Origin: Toxonevra muliebris
Taxonomy: Eukaryota; Arthropoda; Insecta; Diptera; Pallopteridae
Reading direction: 5' to 3'
Assembly: GCA_963691655.1 (NCBI GenBank)
Contig: OY829326.1
Location: forward strand, 94,109,235-94,173,234
Length of the DNA stretch: 64,000 nucleotides
The notes under the pieces were generated by a model that had not been told where the DNA came from, did no database searches, and saw only the letters and a list, made by a program, of their open reading frames with translations. Made by a program: the position numbers and the translations under genes. Of the stretch, positions 1 through 13,030 are shown one piece after another (position 1 is the stretch's first letter; every line of letters begins with the position of its first letter).

Positions 1-350
1 CTGCAGAACCGCAAAGTGCTTCTTTAGACAACCTAACAGGAAATCAGCGGAGTTTCTTCTGAAACTGAGAACAAAGAGCCTGAGATTACTAGTGGGTGTC
101 ATCACAGGGCAAAACACATGTGGTCATATGATTAACATGGGCGTCATCACCGATCCAACCTGCCAATCATGTCTTGAGGACGATGATACTACTGAGCATT
201 ATCTTTTTAGCTGTCTGCCATTCGCGAGAATCAGATAAAGGCTGTTGGGTAGGGATGTCTTGAGTATGAGTAATATCCATACTCTTCCTCTTCCTGAGCT
301 TCTAAGATTTATTAACGAAACTAAGAAGTTCGGAGTTGAGAGAGCTTACG
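1..350 (+). mobile_element. LINE 3' end: C-terminal zinc-knuckle relic
   Basis: From about 88 the + strand reads LLVGVITGQNTCGHMINMGV, followed by a CxxC-x8-H-x4-C cluster (CQSC...EHYLFSC). This is the usual C-terminal end of I/R1-type non-LTR retrotransposon ORF2 proteins, after the RNase H-like part. A stop sits near 236, and residues resembling the protein's natural end (LPELLRFINETKKFG) continue to about 342. The element enters from outside the window, and its 3' limit is unclear. The same C-terminal pattern recurs on the - strand at 24080-24900. Confidence 0.7.
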
Positions 351-1554
351 CTTTCCTTCTTCTTTTACACCCCTCACAATTCTTTCCCGTCTCTCGACTT
401 CTTTGGTTTCTTCCGCCCACTCTCAACTCCAAGGCACAGGGAGAAGACAAAAATCTCATTGCAGTCATCGTATTTGTGTACTCAGCAGTTGTGGAGATTA
501 ACCGTAAGCGATAGGATGTAACGCCTCATGATGTTTGTTTCAGTTTCTGTTGTGTGGGCGTAAACCAGAGTTCTTCGTACTTGTATTGTTTCCCAGAACC
601 TGTACTGCAAGTTTGCAACTTTTGCTTTGACAATGCTCGGTCAGAGTCGTCATTTTCGGCAATAGAGACTCAATGTTGAAAGGTAGTTGGATTGAATTTC
701 TTCCGTATGTATCATGATCTCGCATTATGTAGCTATAGCAGAATCGTCAGCGTAGCCCACCTTCCGTGAGACTGTGGCTGGCAGGCCGTGTGTTATTCTA
801 AAGTCAACTTGTTTGACAGGAATTATTTCGTTGATGTTGACATCATGTTAGAGTAGTCAAACATTTTGTGGTCAGCTGTGAATTCAAAATTCTGGAAATA
901 TCTCGTTATTTTCTGTCTTTCTAATACAAAATCTCAGGATTCCTATGATTCGATCTGAAAAACTTAAGAAACAATTGATAAACTTCCCGCCTCGATTACT
1001 TTCTTAATAGCTATTATTTTATTGTAGAGTATTTTAATATTCGAACTCAATTCACTCAAGTTTGTTCTTTTAATTTGCAGTAGTATTTTTTGTTTCTTTT
1101 TGCGTGCTATATTTTTCGCATTGCCACATGCGACATGCGTGAAATTATGAATTAAAATAAATGTAAAACACACAACTGCAACGCACTAATTCAATTTACA
1201 CCATAAACATATTGCGAATCATAAGAAATATAAAAAAATAAATTAATTTGTGTAGTGTGTTTCAGTGCAGAAAAAGTGTGTGAAATAATTGTCAGGTTCA
1301 TTAAAATTTTAGGTTCTTATAATTTCAAAATATTATTGTATTTTTGTTTTTCAAAATTATATGAAGCAAAACAAATCAAGTCTTTTGAACAATATATAAT
1401 GGCAAATCCAGCAGGGGGGATTTGTGGCTGCAGCACTTCCCAAAAACAGGGAGGCTTATAACTTTTAAAAATGTCTCTACAGGGTAACTGTTTATTACAC
1501 GCATATGGCAGAATTAAATCTATAATTTCACGATCAGACGTCCTACTTTACGAA

Positions 1555-2100
1555 AGCTTGAAAATGTTTTTTGGTCTGGTTTTATGGTCTTCTTTTGGGT
1601 CTGATTTTTAGTCTAATTTTGAAATGTGTTTAGTTTAAATTTTTCTTTGAATTATGGTGTAAATTTGATCTGATTTTTGGTTTGATTTTGGGACTGAATT
1701 CGCGTCCAAATTTCGGTCTGAATCATAGTCTCATTTTACGTCTTTGATATGAATTTTGGACTGAGTTTTGATCTGATTCCTGGTCGGAATTTCGTTCTGC
1801 TTTTTAATCTAAATTTGGTCTGAATTTTATTCTGATTTCTAATTTGATTTCTTGGTCAATTTTGTGGTCTGATTTTTAGCAATTACTTTGGTCTTAGTCT
1901 ACACTAAATTTTCATCTGAATTTTGCTCTAAATTTTTTTTTTTGGTTTTTCGTCTGAATTTTCATTTAAATGCTAGTTTAAATTTTATTTTGAGTTTCGG
2001 TCGCATTTTTTGTCAGTTTTTAATCCGAATTTTGTTCTGCTCTAAATTTTGATCTGAATTTGATTTAAATTTTTATTTGGATTGGTTTGGATTGAAAATT
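1555..2100. repeat. Degenerate tandem field of GGTCTGATTTT-like units
   Basis: For about 550 bp the + strand repeats variants of GGTCTGATTTT, TCTGAATTTTG and AGTCTAATTTT every 12-20 bases, more than twenty times, with drifting spacing. No ORF or structural gene is present. It reads as an old, decayed minisatellite, perhaps born inside a transposon. The same word pattern recurs at 61118-61225. Confidence 0.65.
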
Positions 2101-2257
2101 ATATTAGGGATTTATGAGTATGATAAGATGAAGGGGTTTAGTGAGCACAATGCCATTCATTCAATTAACTTTTCAGTACAATAGTACTAATTTCCATAAT
2201 AATCTTTTAACATGTTTCCGTATATCTTCTTTTTCGTTTGTTAGAAGGTGGAAATCT

Positions 2258-2690
2258 TCATAGATACCGCAGAACTCCAGCTCTACGGTTATGTCGGATT
2301 CCTCCGACTAAAACCACTTCCTTCTTCTCCTTCCACTCTCCCCGCGGGACTACCAGTAGGTAGTAGTTCGCTGAGGTGAAATTAGCAGTTCTGTTCTCGA
2401 TATATTCCCACTGTTCTGTTCTCCTTCTCTCTTTTTCAGTGGCGAGTAGTTTGATCATAATCCGCCCACCCAATGTAAATGTCATCTTCCCTCCGATTCG
2501 CATATCTGTGTGGTAAAGTTCTCCAGCGTTGGTGTCCTGCCAAAGGCTTGCCTCAGCTCCTCCCTCTCGTCTTCGCATGTCTCGGGTTAACATTTCCATT
2601 CGGAAATGTTGGAATCTATGCAGGTACTCCTTAAAGCACCCATGACCGCTAAGTAGCTGCGTGCATCCGTTGACGCCAATTCTTTATATC
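2258..2690 (-). pseudogene. R1-like LINE ORF2 C-terminal relic
   Basis: Read on the - strand, 2665-2600 gives QLLSGHGCFKEYLHRF, a hallmark of the segment before the C-terminal zinc knuckle in R1-type LINE proteins. Downstream, another frame reads EELRQAFGRTPTLENF, again typical of this region. The two parts are in different frames and the cysteine cluster between them is lost, so the copy is broken. The 113-codon open frame at 2258-2599 is mainly a frame shadow of this relic. The block is more GC-rich than its surroundings. Confidence 0.6.
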
Positions 2691-3059
2691 AGATAAGCTT
2701 AAACTGTATATAGCAGTGTTATCAAATTCATAGGCACTGCCCATAAGAAAATGTTTACACACGAGACTATGAAATGAATGACACTGGTCTATAGCAATAA
2801 TTGCGCTCCCGAAATCCGTCAAATATCCAAGAACTTAGAAGAAAAGGTCGAGAACAATTTAATAAATTGCTCTCACTCCCCAAAATCTTCAGTAGCATGC
2901 ATAGGCATTGAGAAGTCTTATGCCAAAGTGAATATATTCTTACTTACCCTCTTGGGTATAATGAATGTATGTATGTAAGTTTGTATAAAAAAAATACAAC
3001 TATACTTGCATATGTATGAATTTCATGCCCAAAATATTTTCACTCAATTTGCAATTTCG

Positions 3060-3660
3060 AATTGAACTGCCACATTGAATTTATTACAAACGAATTCACA
3101 TCCGAAAACGCATTCACAACTAGCGACCAATTTGTGTTGTTGTCCATTTGTTGTTGTTGTATGTGTGTTGACTTAAGTGCGTCGTCCAGTCAGCAGTGTC
3201 CACACATAAATTTATGCAACATCGCCGCACACCGAGACACTGGCAATTGTGGCCAGCATACGCTCGCGTACATACTGAAAGCTGTCAGTTACCAGCATTT
3301 ACTGCCATGTCCCATTTGTCGGTGGTGGCGAATGAATTCGCGGGCGCACAAGCGCCACAACAAAGTTTTACTTAGTTACTACACGTTTTGGGTTTTTATT
3401 TTGATTTCCTTTACGAGTATTTCGCGTCTTTGGTTTCTTTTTTTCTTGAATTTTATTCCTAAATTACTTTGGCGGCTTGATTTTTTGTATTTTGTTTTTA
3501 GAATCATCAACATGAGCACGACCTTTCCCCAGTTGCCTCAGCACAAGACACTCGGACATGGGATCAGGTCTGTTTCATTGCTTGCTTGCTACTTTTTGAT
3601 GCTATTTTCATTTGCATTTGGCGCTTGAGGCGTTGAGGGCCACCGAAGTGTTTGCTTAAT
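3060..3660. other. Less AT-rich block without recognised gene
   Basis: It contains GTTGTTGTTGT runs and locally higher GC content. The longest + frame (3062-3628) opens with TTG, has no signal of any family and is cysteine- and phenylalanine-rich in a way typical of chance translation. I see no element ends. It may be regulatory intron sequence. Confidence 0.3.
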
Positions 3661-6600
3661 TGTGAATGTTGTAAGTCGGTTACTTTTGTTTGTTTGTTGT
3701 ATTGCAGCAGTTGCTGCTGATGTTGTTGTTGTTGTTTTTTTAGCTGTCATTGTTATTATTATTGTTGGTTAGTTTCTTGGCATGCGCCTTGTTGCCACAG
3801 GGCAATTATTTGCATTGCAGAATGTAAACTTGGCTTTTCTTTAACATGTATTTTATTTCTTCAGTGTATGGGACTATTCCCTGAAAGTTAGGCAAGGTTT
3901 CTTGCAGATAAATAACTTAACCCTCTCAGGAGAATGTGTACTTCCCGCGGTAGGTAAAAATCAAGTTGTTGATTTTTGTATTTAGGAGCCCCCAAATACT
4001 CAAAAAAAAAAGAAACTGATCACGAATTTTTAACTTCCAGGTTTAGCCGTACGCGAGGTATACATGTATCTCTATCGACAAAGGAAGGTTCTATCTACAT
4101 AAAAAAATTGTTTTTTACACATATTTTTATTATTTAGTATTTTTTAATAATTTTTTGAAATTGACGACACAAAAAAAAAAACAATAAAGACGTCAATACC
4201 AAAATAGTTTGGTTGGCATTTAAATCGAAGTCAGGGAAAATGTTCAAATTCATGTACACATATGTGTTCGAAAATCCTGAGAAGGTTAAAATTAAATCAA
4301 AAATTGGAACTTGGAATAAATATAAAAATGAACTTAAAACATTCCTAGAAAAGTATTCCCTATTAAAAAAAATAGAAAAATCACAATCGTTCTTATAAAT
4401 AGAAAAAATTCATTATTAAAAATTAAATGCTAAAACTACTTTTGGGGGTTAATGACTCCAAAAGTCAAAATTATGTATTTATTTTTTCTTTTGCTATATA
4501 AATTTAAGAAATAAAATATCTCAACAGAAAATTTTTGGGATTATTTCAATACTTTTTATAGGGAAAAGAGATTTGCCACTGCACCATTTACCCTAATTTT
4601 ACCTATTTAATAAGCATTTTTATAGCATGGTCATATAATACAAACAAATGGCAAAACAACTTTCTGCTTTATAAAAATTTAGCTAACCATTTTGTGGTTA
4701 ATGGTTAAAAAGTTGAAATTATTTAAAATTTTACAAATCAAACATTTTGAATAAAAATAAGTGAACTTTTTAATTTTGAATTCGGTGGGGCTGAAGCTTA
4801 TTTTATTGTTTGAGGAAACCCCCATCCCCGCTAATTTTTAATAAAAAATATTTTCCCCGAAAGACATTTGATATTTTTTTCATTCGTTTGTTCTGTAGAG
4901 TAACTCAAAAAGTGGTTATCAAATAAGCCCTCAAATAAGGAGAAAGGGTGATAGTAATGTGGGAGTTAAAAAATTTTCATTTCCCGGATATATCCAACTT
5001 TATCTAAGGGTATTTTAAAAACTCGAGGAGCTGCAAAATAACCGTCGTCAGATTCTAAATGAGCTTAAACACTTTCTGAGCCCTCATCAAAGTTTTATAT
5101 GTTGCACAGTGCTATGATTTAATATTAGATACATTTCTTTAGTATTTGGTAGTGTAAACTCAATGAAATCTTTATAAATTAGGGCTTCCTCATGCAACTT
5201 CACATAAAACTGAGAAAGCCTCGAAATTTTTATTTGTTTTTAATTTAACTTTTTAAAGGCTTTTTCATTCATATGCATGCATATGTACATACACACACAC
5301 ACAAACACATATATATAAATAATTTGCTATTCTTCTAGAATTGAAAACAATGGTGAACATAATTTAGCCAACATTGTGCCAGCTTTTCAGCGCCTCGGGA
5401 GCTACTATATTTTTTTTTCTTTTCACAATTGTCGTTGTTGTTGTGAAGCTGTCGGCATTTGTTAACGCTTTTCTTTTTAATTTTTTTCTTCTGTCTCTAT
5501 TGTATGTAGCAAATTGTAAATTCTACATTGGTACTGACACTTTTAGTTACAGTGGATAATCCACAGAATCCTAATTGATATTTTACAAACAAATTGTATA
5601 AACTTCCTTTAGACATACGCATCTTGTAGTATACTTTCCAGACGTTTTAGACGCATTAACCGAATAACTATTAGTTCTATAATAAAGACTCTGACTGAAG
5701 GTTATTTTTTAAAAACACACGCAAACTTAGTCGTCAATTTATTTTTCATTTCAAGTTTTTGTTGAAGTTATTAAGATATGTCAGAAGACCAAATCTTGCA
5801 TTCTATTTGGGAATCTAGGATCCTTTTTTAGGAATATTGTCTTCATATGAAATCGCTGTTTCCATAATTATTTGTTTCCTTAACCGGTCATTGCCCGGAA
5901 GTCGAAATCGTATACGGATTTAGTTGAAAATAAAATGTATTTGTTTTGTGGTTTAATTTTCATAAAAATAGAATGTGCGATTCTCTTGTGAGATGGTAAG
6001 CTCAATTACCACTTGACCGATATTAATAGTTATATCGATGGTAAGAGTGATATTGATATACTATTCCAATCAACTGTTATCCTTATTTAAATATATTTTT
6101 TTGTTTGTTTTTGTATCGATCAAAAATGACGCACTGAGCGTGGTAGCTATGTACTTTAATTCATGTATCTCCTAAACTAATGCAGATCCCATTTTGAAAC
6201 TTTAATGGTATTATTTATATACTTTAAGCTAAATTTTGAAAAATAACAGTTTTTTTTTAAATGGTCGAAGTTATTAAAATTCTGATTTTAAACTTTTACT
6301 TCCGGTTTGGCACATAAAAAAATGTTAATTTCCGGTCTGATTCCATAGTTGAAAAGAACAGTAAATTACTTATTTAAATTACCATGTTCAATATTTTATT
6401 GTAAATTTGCTTGATTCTAAAAATTATTTTTAAAAATCCATATTTCAACTACGTCAATTCTTTAAAAACCCATAACTTGGCAAATAAGCTTCACAAAAAA
6501 AAATTGTGTGTCTAAATTTATATTTTCTACAGGTTTAACTAGGCCGAATTTCAACGAATTTCAGATTATTTCATCAAAATTTTTTCCCAAGTGATATCAA

Positions 6601-9059
6601 AATTTCATTCAAATAATACGGATTGGAGGGAAAGCAAAAAAACTTAAAAGTAAAATGAAAAACAATTCTTTGAGGACAAAAGCGGCATACCGACCAAACC
6701 CGCTTTCGATCTGAGCATATTTTGTTTCAGTTTTGCTTTCACGCTGTTTTACTCTAAAGGAAAATTACACCACTTTTTTCTGAACTTATTAGTTCTAACG
6801 CGTTTACTCACATATCCTAGGTAGACGCGTTAACTTTTTTATTTATTTATTTTTTATTATTACTTACTTTCTCACTTTTCTCTACCACGTTAAATTAATA
6901 ACAAAAACCACCACCACTCCCATACCTCCAAAATTGAAGTCTTTTGCAATACCTTCAGAGCTATCGATAAAGTTAAACTTCACAGTGAAATTTATCATTA
7001 TAAGCAATATTTTATTTCAACGACACCAAGAAAATAAAAAATACTGAAATGCTAAACTTCTATATTTTTATAAATTATTTTTGTGATGTTGCCATATTTA
7101 AGAGAAAAATTTGAATTTCGGCAACATCGCTTATAATGATTCATTCATTCTCTATTCACTGTTAATAACATACAATAATGTATGCTTACTGAAAACTACA
7201 CTGTGCAACAGATAAGAACCAGATGGACAAACAATATTTATACGGATTCTGGTCTTAATCAGTCTGCCCTTATATCACTTTTTTCTGAACTTAGAACTTA
7301 CCCCGCTTTTACTCTCAGCTTCTCATAGTATGAATTATTTATATTAAAAACGATTTTTGTTTTTTTTTAACTCAACAAACGCGCCAGGTTCTTTTTTGAG
7401 TCAGCTACTTTGCCATAAATTTTTTTTTTTTTCAAAATAATTTTATTTGCAAAAAAAACTAATTATTTATTTCCCACCCTCCATCTCCAGATGGGGTTAA
7501 AAGAATATCTTTTTTGGATCCTTTTGAAATTTAATATAATAAATAATTCTTAAAAAAAATCAAAATTCAAAAATAAAAATTGAAAATTGAACTAAAAACG
7601 CAAATACCCTGGGGTGTAATCATTTCTCACAATCAGTTTAATTTTTGATGTTTCTTTTTAGAACCATTGGTAAGCTGCTATTGAGGCAGCTGGTTCCTCA
7701 CAAGCTCTCTTTATATCATACTCAACAGACAATGTATCTACTCAAATGTAGGCGTAATTAGGATCAAATCGGAAACATTTTTTTTTTTGCTCAAAAACAA
7801 ACTCTGAAAGTTGCATTAAGTGATTCCAACAATTTCGGATAAACATAATTCATAATTTCAATATCAATTTTATACTGAAAATTAAATATTTTAAACCACT
7901 GTGCACTGCACAATTTGCAAAAGTGGGTAAATCTTCTTGGGTATGCCTTTTTGTTATTGTTGTTGCTGCGATTGTTTGCCTCTTCATAACTGACTAATAA
8001 AATGTTTAGACTTTACTTTATAAAAATATGTTAACATTTCTTTTGTTTAGGAAATTGTGCATTTTAATACTTATATTTTTCAAACAGAAACATTTTAATA
8101 ATTTGTTAAGTTAAGAAAAGTTTACTTAAATTAAGTTATAAATCAAAAAAAAAAAAAATAATAACTCAAGCAATCAACAAAGAAATAACATAAATTTTTC
8201 ATTGAATGTCAACCACGCTTAATCGAAATATATCCGCTTTTTAATAATTGATAGATTTATTATAAGTTTTAATAAATTTTTTAAATTTTTGTTTATTTAA
8301 TAGTAGGTATTTTTTTTTTTTTTTATAATTCATTTCATTCAAAACTTATCAAAAAAATAAATAAAACTCCAGATTGACCAAGCTTGCGTAACGTAAAAGA
8401 AGAAAGCCAAAGTTATTCATAACTTTTAACAACAAAGAAAAATTAAAAAATTCATAAATAAATTTATTAATCGTCATATTGATGCTAAATGCACGTTCGT
8501 TTTTTTTGAGCTGCTGAGGCTGTTTTGTTGTTGTCTTTGTTATTACTCAATAGTAGTGTTAAATTGCTCATAAATGATTGCAACGAAATGTAAAGAAAAA
8601 CGCTTACACTATTTTAGGTCGATTCGCCCACAATTTGTTAAATCAATAATTCATAAAAAAAAGTAAAAAAATACGAGAGTCTTTTCATTGCATTTCTATA
8701 CCACCTACCCAGAGGTTAGAAATTGAAGCCCTCAAAAATTAAACGTCTTTTGTGAGTCTACGAAAAAACAAGAGGGCTATCCCGTACGCAACCAAAAGCA
8801 AAGCTATCAGACCTGATTCCAGACCAGCCCTCAAGATTTTCCCATGGAGAGATTTTGAATAAAAAATTTATTTTCCCCTTATTGAAGTTCCTCTATCGAT
8901 AAATATAAAAGAAAAAATGAATGAACTTCCAGTCCCAATGGTGGCTTTTTTTTGGCTGAAATTCGGAATGCATTAGCTTGTTAAGATATATCAATGAAAC
9001 TTATCGAGCTAGTGGCAGTGCTTTCCACCAGCGCAGGCTGCCGCATCATGCACAAAAAA

Positions 9060-9420
9060 AGAGAAAAACGTATGGCATATTGATGATCATAATTTTTACC
9101 AGATGACACACATTTCGTCGACATGTCCAAGAAATTACTGCTGGTCCAAGAAGCAGCGGCGAAGGTAGGCGGCTAGGTAGTAGAGCAAAGGTATGCACTG
9201 TACGTTGATATCGCCTGCACGTAAAAATTCCAAGTCGAAGATACCGTACTTGAAAAAGTAAATTTTTTTTGCTATTTTAGCAGCATAATATCTCCTAGTG
9301 GCGGGTTAAGAGAAGACATAGACACGGTTGTCTATGTATATCAAAAAGGCCAAGAAAGCTTTCGCATTTTTTGGCCCGACACCATATCAAACACCAACCT
9401 GTGGCTCAGTACTGTTTAAA
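9060..9420 (+). pseudogene. LINE reverse-transcriptase relic (RTE-like)
   Basis: The + strand carries scattered-frame remnants of the palm and thumb of a non-LTR reverse transcriptase. They are a degenerate active-site box (HIDD in place of xADD) near 9080, a K-x-K-V segment near 9190, FQVEDTVLEKV near 9230, a YFSSIISPSGG-like strand near 9280, then REDIDTRL and KKAKKAFAFFGPT by 9390. The order matches RTE-type elements (YLGSI..xGG..xxDIxxRIxKAxxAF). Several frameshifts and stops make it clearly dead. The clade is tentative. Confidence 0.5.
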
Positions 9421-9460
9421 CTCCAATGTAACTTAAACTCTTTAGAAAAAAATATGGGTG

Positions 9461-9780
9461 GATAGGTTAGGTTGGAGTGCTGTCGAGAGACACACTTAGT
9501 CCTGAACGTCCATTGTGATACCATATAGTTGGATTTACAGTTTAACGCCGATTCCGAACGGCGGTGTGTTAGTTTTTTATCGGCTTGGTGGTTTTGCCAT
9601 TACCAATCAAGAGGTGTACTTGTACACTTTCTTATAATTCTCATACACTTCATATTGATAGTGAATATAAGAAGGTTATGAGAATTAATCACCAGACGAA
9701 AACGGAAATCGAACCCGCACCTCCCGGATGAAATTCTAGTGCACTACCCACTAGACTATCGAGGTTGTCCTCGTCGGCGC
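9461..9780 (-). mobile_element. tRNA-derived SINE, full-length-like copy
   Basis: On the - strand the head resembles an Asp/Glu-type tRNA gene. An A box TAGTCTAGTGG lies at 9758-9748 and a B box GGTTCGATTTC at 9715-9705, spaced as in a tRNA. A ~200-bp unrelated body follows, ending in AACCTAACCTA. This is the layout of a SINE transcribed by RNA polymerase III. The body matches the second copy at 12744-13030 almost base for base. The D-loop/anticodon part is altered and no intact cloverleaf is expected. A target-site duplication was not evident for this copy. Confidence 0.8.
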
Positions 9781-11830
9781 AGATACAGACCCGCCAAGAT
9801 CTGAAGAAAAAACTTTGAAATAAATAAATGTGTTAAAAGTTCTAAATTTAAATATAACTATCCAAATTTTGACCTAAATAATTCTTAGGCCACATCAAAC
9901 ATAGACATTATTTGTTAAAAGTTAAACTATTTTCAAAAAAGATGTTGCAAGTTTATATATTAATTCCAAAAGAAAGGCTTATAAATTTAATGATTTTTAT
10001 AAGCCTGTGATCCCCATTTAAATCATGACTTTTCCCCACTGGGATATTTACTACTAACATACTTCAATTCCAGCCTATGCTTTTCTTCAATATTTTGTCT
10101 CTTCTTTAATTTCGCGCATGAAAATGAAATCGAAAGTTGCCTCGATTCGATTCATGAATTATAAATGCATTTTTAGATTATTATTTAATATATTTACTTA
10201 GATTTCAATTTGCAGAGGCGGTAGGTACCATACTTTACGTGATTCGTCATGAATATCTTTCGGTTTTAAGCATTTTAAATTAGTTGCATTTTTTAAGTTG
10301 GTTGTAGGTTGAAAGATTTAAATGTCTCAAAGTGACAACATAATAATGAATAATTAAGTTGGGTCAAGCAAAATGTTTGACCAATATACACTGTACTTTA
10401 AGATACTGTAAAAAACTATAAATTTTTAACAATTTCCTTGGTTGCAACTAATGTGCAAAAATATATGCAATTATGTAGGTATGTAGTTTTATGTAATTTT
10501 CAATTAAAAAACACTTCAAAACGTTTTTATTGCTGACGACTGCTTGACACTATCATTCTCTTGGGAATGCATTAATTTTTTTGTTCTTTAGAGTAGGCAG
10601 CATTATTGAACAGATTCAACGTATACTTCTCAATTTCTTGAGTTAAGTAATGACACTTCTACGGTATAAGTACATAACGTTCATCATACATATTAGTTTA
10701 AAGAAGGTAAGCGATTTTGCAAGTTTAATATTTTATACAGAATAGCTTTCTCGGCCAAACTATTCAGAGTTTAAACTCACCATTGACTAGTGCTGACACA
10801 GCTATCTTTGGCTGCATCTGCATTAGTTTTAATAATGAGCTCCTCTGTGTTTGGAGTTTTGAAGATCAAATAAGTATTCTTCTTCCTCTACCTGTACACG
10901 GTATCTTTGCTTCCTATTAGTGATGTATCCGATATGTGCATTCGCATTCGCTACATGCAAAACATCCGCATCCGCACTCAAAATTTATTTTGCGAATGTT
11001 TTGAATGTTTTAATTGAGCAACTGCGCTTATAAAATTTTGCTCAACATATTTGCTCAGTTTTTTTTTTCATTACTCATTTCCACCTCAAAAATGCTTCCT
11101 GAGAATTAATACGCCACTGATGTCTAGTTGTGTTCAAAATAATAGAAGTGGCATCAATAAAAACACAAATTCTTTATTTAAAAAAAAAAAAACTGAGTTT
11201 TATTCAGCAATTTTTTAACAAAACCAATTATTGATTCAATCTGGGGCTTTACACCTCTTTAAACATTGAATATAAAAATAGCTTAAGTTAAATAAATTCA
11301 GAATTTATTGTTCAAAATAATAAGAGTATTAGCGCATGATATGAATTATTGAAATGTGGCAGTCTTCTAATACGACTATTTAGTTGAATAGCCTCGATTT
11401 TTCAACATTGTCGCACATCTGCGGGGCATGGAGTCAATGAGATCTCGACACTGCTTCAACGGAATCAGCTCCCATGCCCTTTGGATTGATTTCCACAGAT
11501 CTGCAGCATTTGTGGGTTTATCACTCTGGTTTCGATCACTCTTTTGCGGATTTCGGGTCATTGTCCTGTTGGAATAGCCATTTTAGTGGCATATTCCAAT
11601 CGGCGTGTAGCAACATCATTTCTTTTAACATATACATAGTTTCTTTAATTAAATGGATTTGGCCAACTTCGTGGTACGAAAACTACCCCATATTATAACA
11701 CGATTTTGCTTTCGTGTGTCCCCAATATGTTCCGTCATTTGGCTGTCAGTCAGGATATGCTCTTTGGTAAACTGTAAGCGTGCAGCCACGTGTTACTTCG
11801 TCAGTAATGGCACTTTCCGTGGACTTCTTG

Positions 11831-12239
11831 TAGTGTCTGACCGAATGTGATTTTTTGGCCGTAGCCGAAGCCGAATCCGAACTTCAGGCATTCATCTAAC
11901 CTTCGGCCGAAGCCGAAGACCGAAGTTCTTTTAAAATATAAAAAATAAAAATAAATTTTTCTACCTATGAATTTTCAAACATATACAGAAAAATATAAAT
12001 AATCTTTTTATTTGGAGTATCTATAGATACAGTTTATATGGTTGTGGATTACTTCAAAAGTAAAAATGGTACAAGCAAACGGAGAAAATATAACACAGAA
12101 ATTGTAATGTATATACTTTCGGCAAAATACTTTGGCCCAAAACTTCGACCATTTTTTGCCGAAGCCGTAGCCGAAGATACATTTTTAGGCCAAATAGCCG
12201 AAGAACCGAAGCCGAAGCCGATTATTCGGTCGGACACTA
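11831..12239. mobile_element. hAT-like MITE nested in the Tc1 element
   Basis: A 409-bp unit bounded by TAGTGTCTGACCGAAT at the left and the complement of TAGTGTCCGACCGAAT at the right. It has strong subterminal GCCGAAGCCGAA repeats at both ends. Flanking 8-mers are ACTTCTTG (11823-11830) and ACTACTTG (12240-12247), an 8-bp duplication with one mismatch. The open frames that overlap it on both strands arise from the GCCGAA repeats and are not genes. Confidence 0.75.
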
Positions 12240-12743
12240 ACTACTTGTAAATAAATTATACTGTACTATGCGTCTACGAATAATTACTGTAGTTACAACA
12301 ATACCTAGCTAGTTTTTGTATTTTTGTTAGATGAGGCCGAATTGTCACCTATACAATACCGTACTATACGTTGGTCGTTCACACTCGTCGTTTTACTCTT
12401 TCGGCCACGTGTTTCGACTTTTTTTTGTACGATCTAAAATTTCTTCAATTTCTCTGTATGTTTTTCCTTGCTTTTGAAGATTTTTTATTATTTCGCACTT
12501 TTCCTTAGTGCAATGTTTTGCTCGCCCCACTATTAAAAATAAAAAAGCCAATGAAATGTGTTGCATACAAAAAAAAAAAACAATCCTGAACCATTCTTAC
12601 TTGTTTGTTTTTTTATGAACACTTTTTTTTTATGTAAAACTTACTCTCACTCGTATTTTTTTGATCAACTCATAGCAAATACTGAAATGACTGGATAACG
12701 TCGCAAACCCAAGCTCCTTTTTTGTGTTGTAACTCTAACATTC

Positions 12744-13030
12744 GTCGACCTCGATAATCTAGAGGTTCGGGTTCGATTCCCGTCTTAGTCTGGTGGTTAA
12801 TTCCCTTAACATTCTTATATTCACTATCAACATGAAGTGTATGAGGATTATAAGAAAATGTACAAGTACACCTCTTGGTTGGTAATGGCAAAACCACCGA
12901 GCTGATAAAAAATTGAAAAACCGCCGTTCGGAATCGGCATTAAACTGTAGGTCCATACCTATGTGGTATCACATTGAGCCGTTCAGGCCTAAGTGTGTCT
13001 CTCGATAGCCACTTTAACCTAACCTTACCT
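12744..13030 (+). mobile_element. tRNA-derived SINE with 13-bp target-site duplication
   Basis: A second copy of the SINE seen at 9461-9780, here on the + strand and inserted in the Tc1 element. The head has a degenerate A box (TAATCTAGAGG) running almost directly into the B box GGTTCGATTCC at 12770-12780, so about 30 bp between the boxes have been deleted. The body and the tail (CCTAACCTTACCT) match the other copy. Perfect 13-bp repeats, AACTCTAACATTC, flank it at 12731-12743 and 13031-13043, the signature of LINE-driven retroposition. Confidence 0.88.

Noticed and set aside
2258..2599. 113-codon - strand frame as a host gene
   Set aside because: Neighbouring frames show R1-like LINE C-terminal motifs, and the open frame itself is a shifted reading of that relic.
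3062..3628. 188-codon open frame on the + strand
   Set aside because: It opens with TTG, not ATG. The composition is that of chance translation (Cys, Phe, Leu runs from GTTGTTGTTG and T-rich tracts), and no family resemblance is visible.
3917..4450. Possible piggyBac-type MITE starting TTAACCCTCTCAGG
   Set aside because: No matching opposite terminus was found. The nearest GGGGGTTAA at about 4444 shares too little sequence.
12049..12250. Pair of opposite-strand 62-70 codon frames
   Set aside because: Both lie across the GCCGAAG-repeat end of the hAT-like MITE at 11831-12239 and reflect its repeats.
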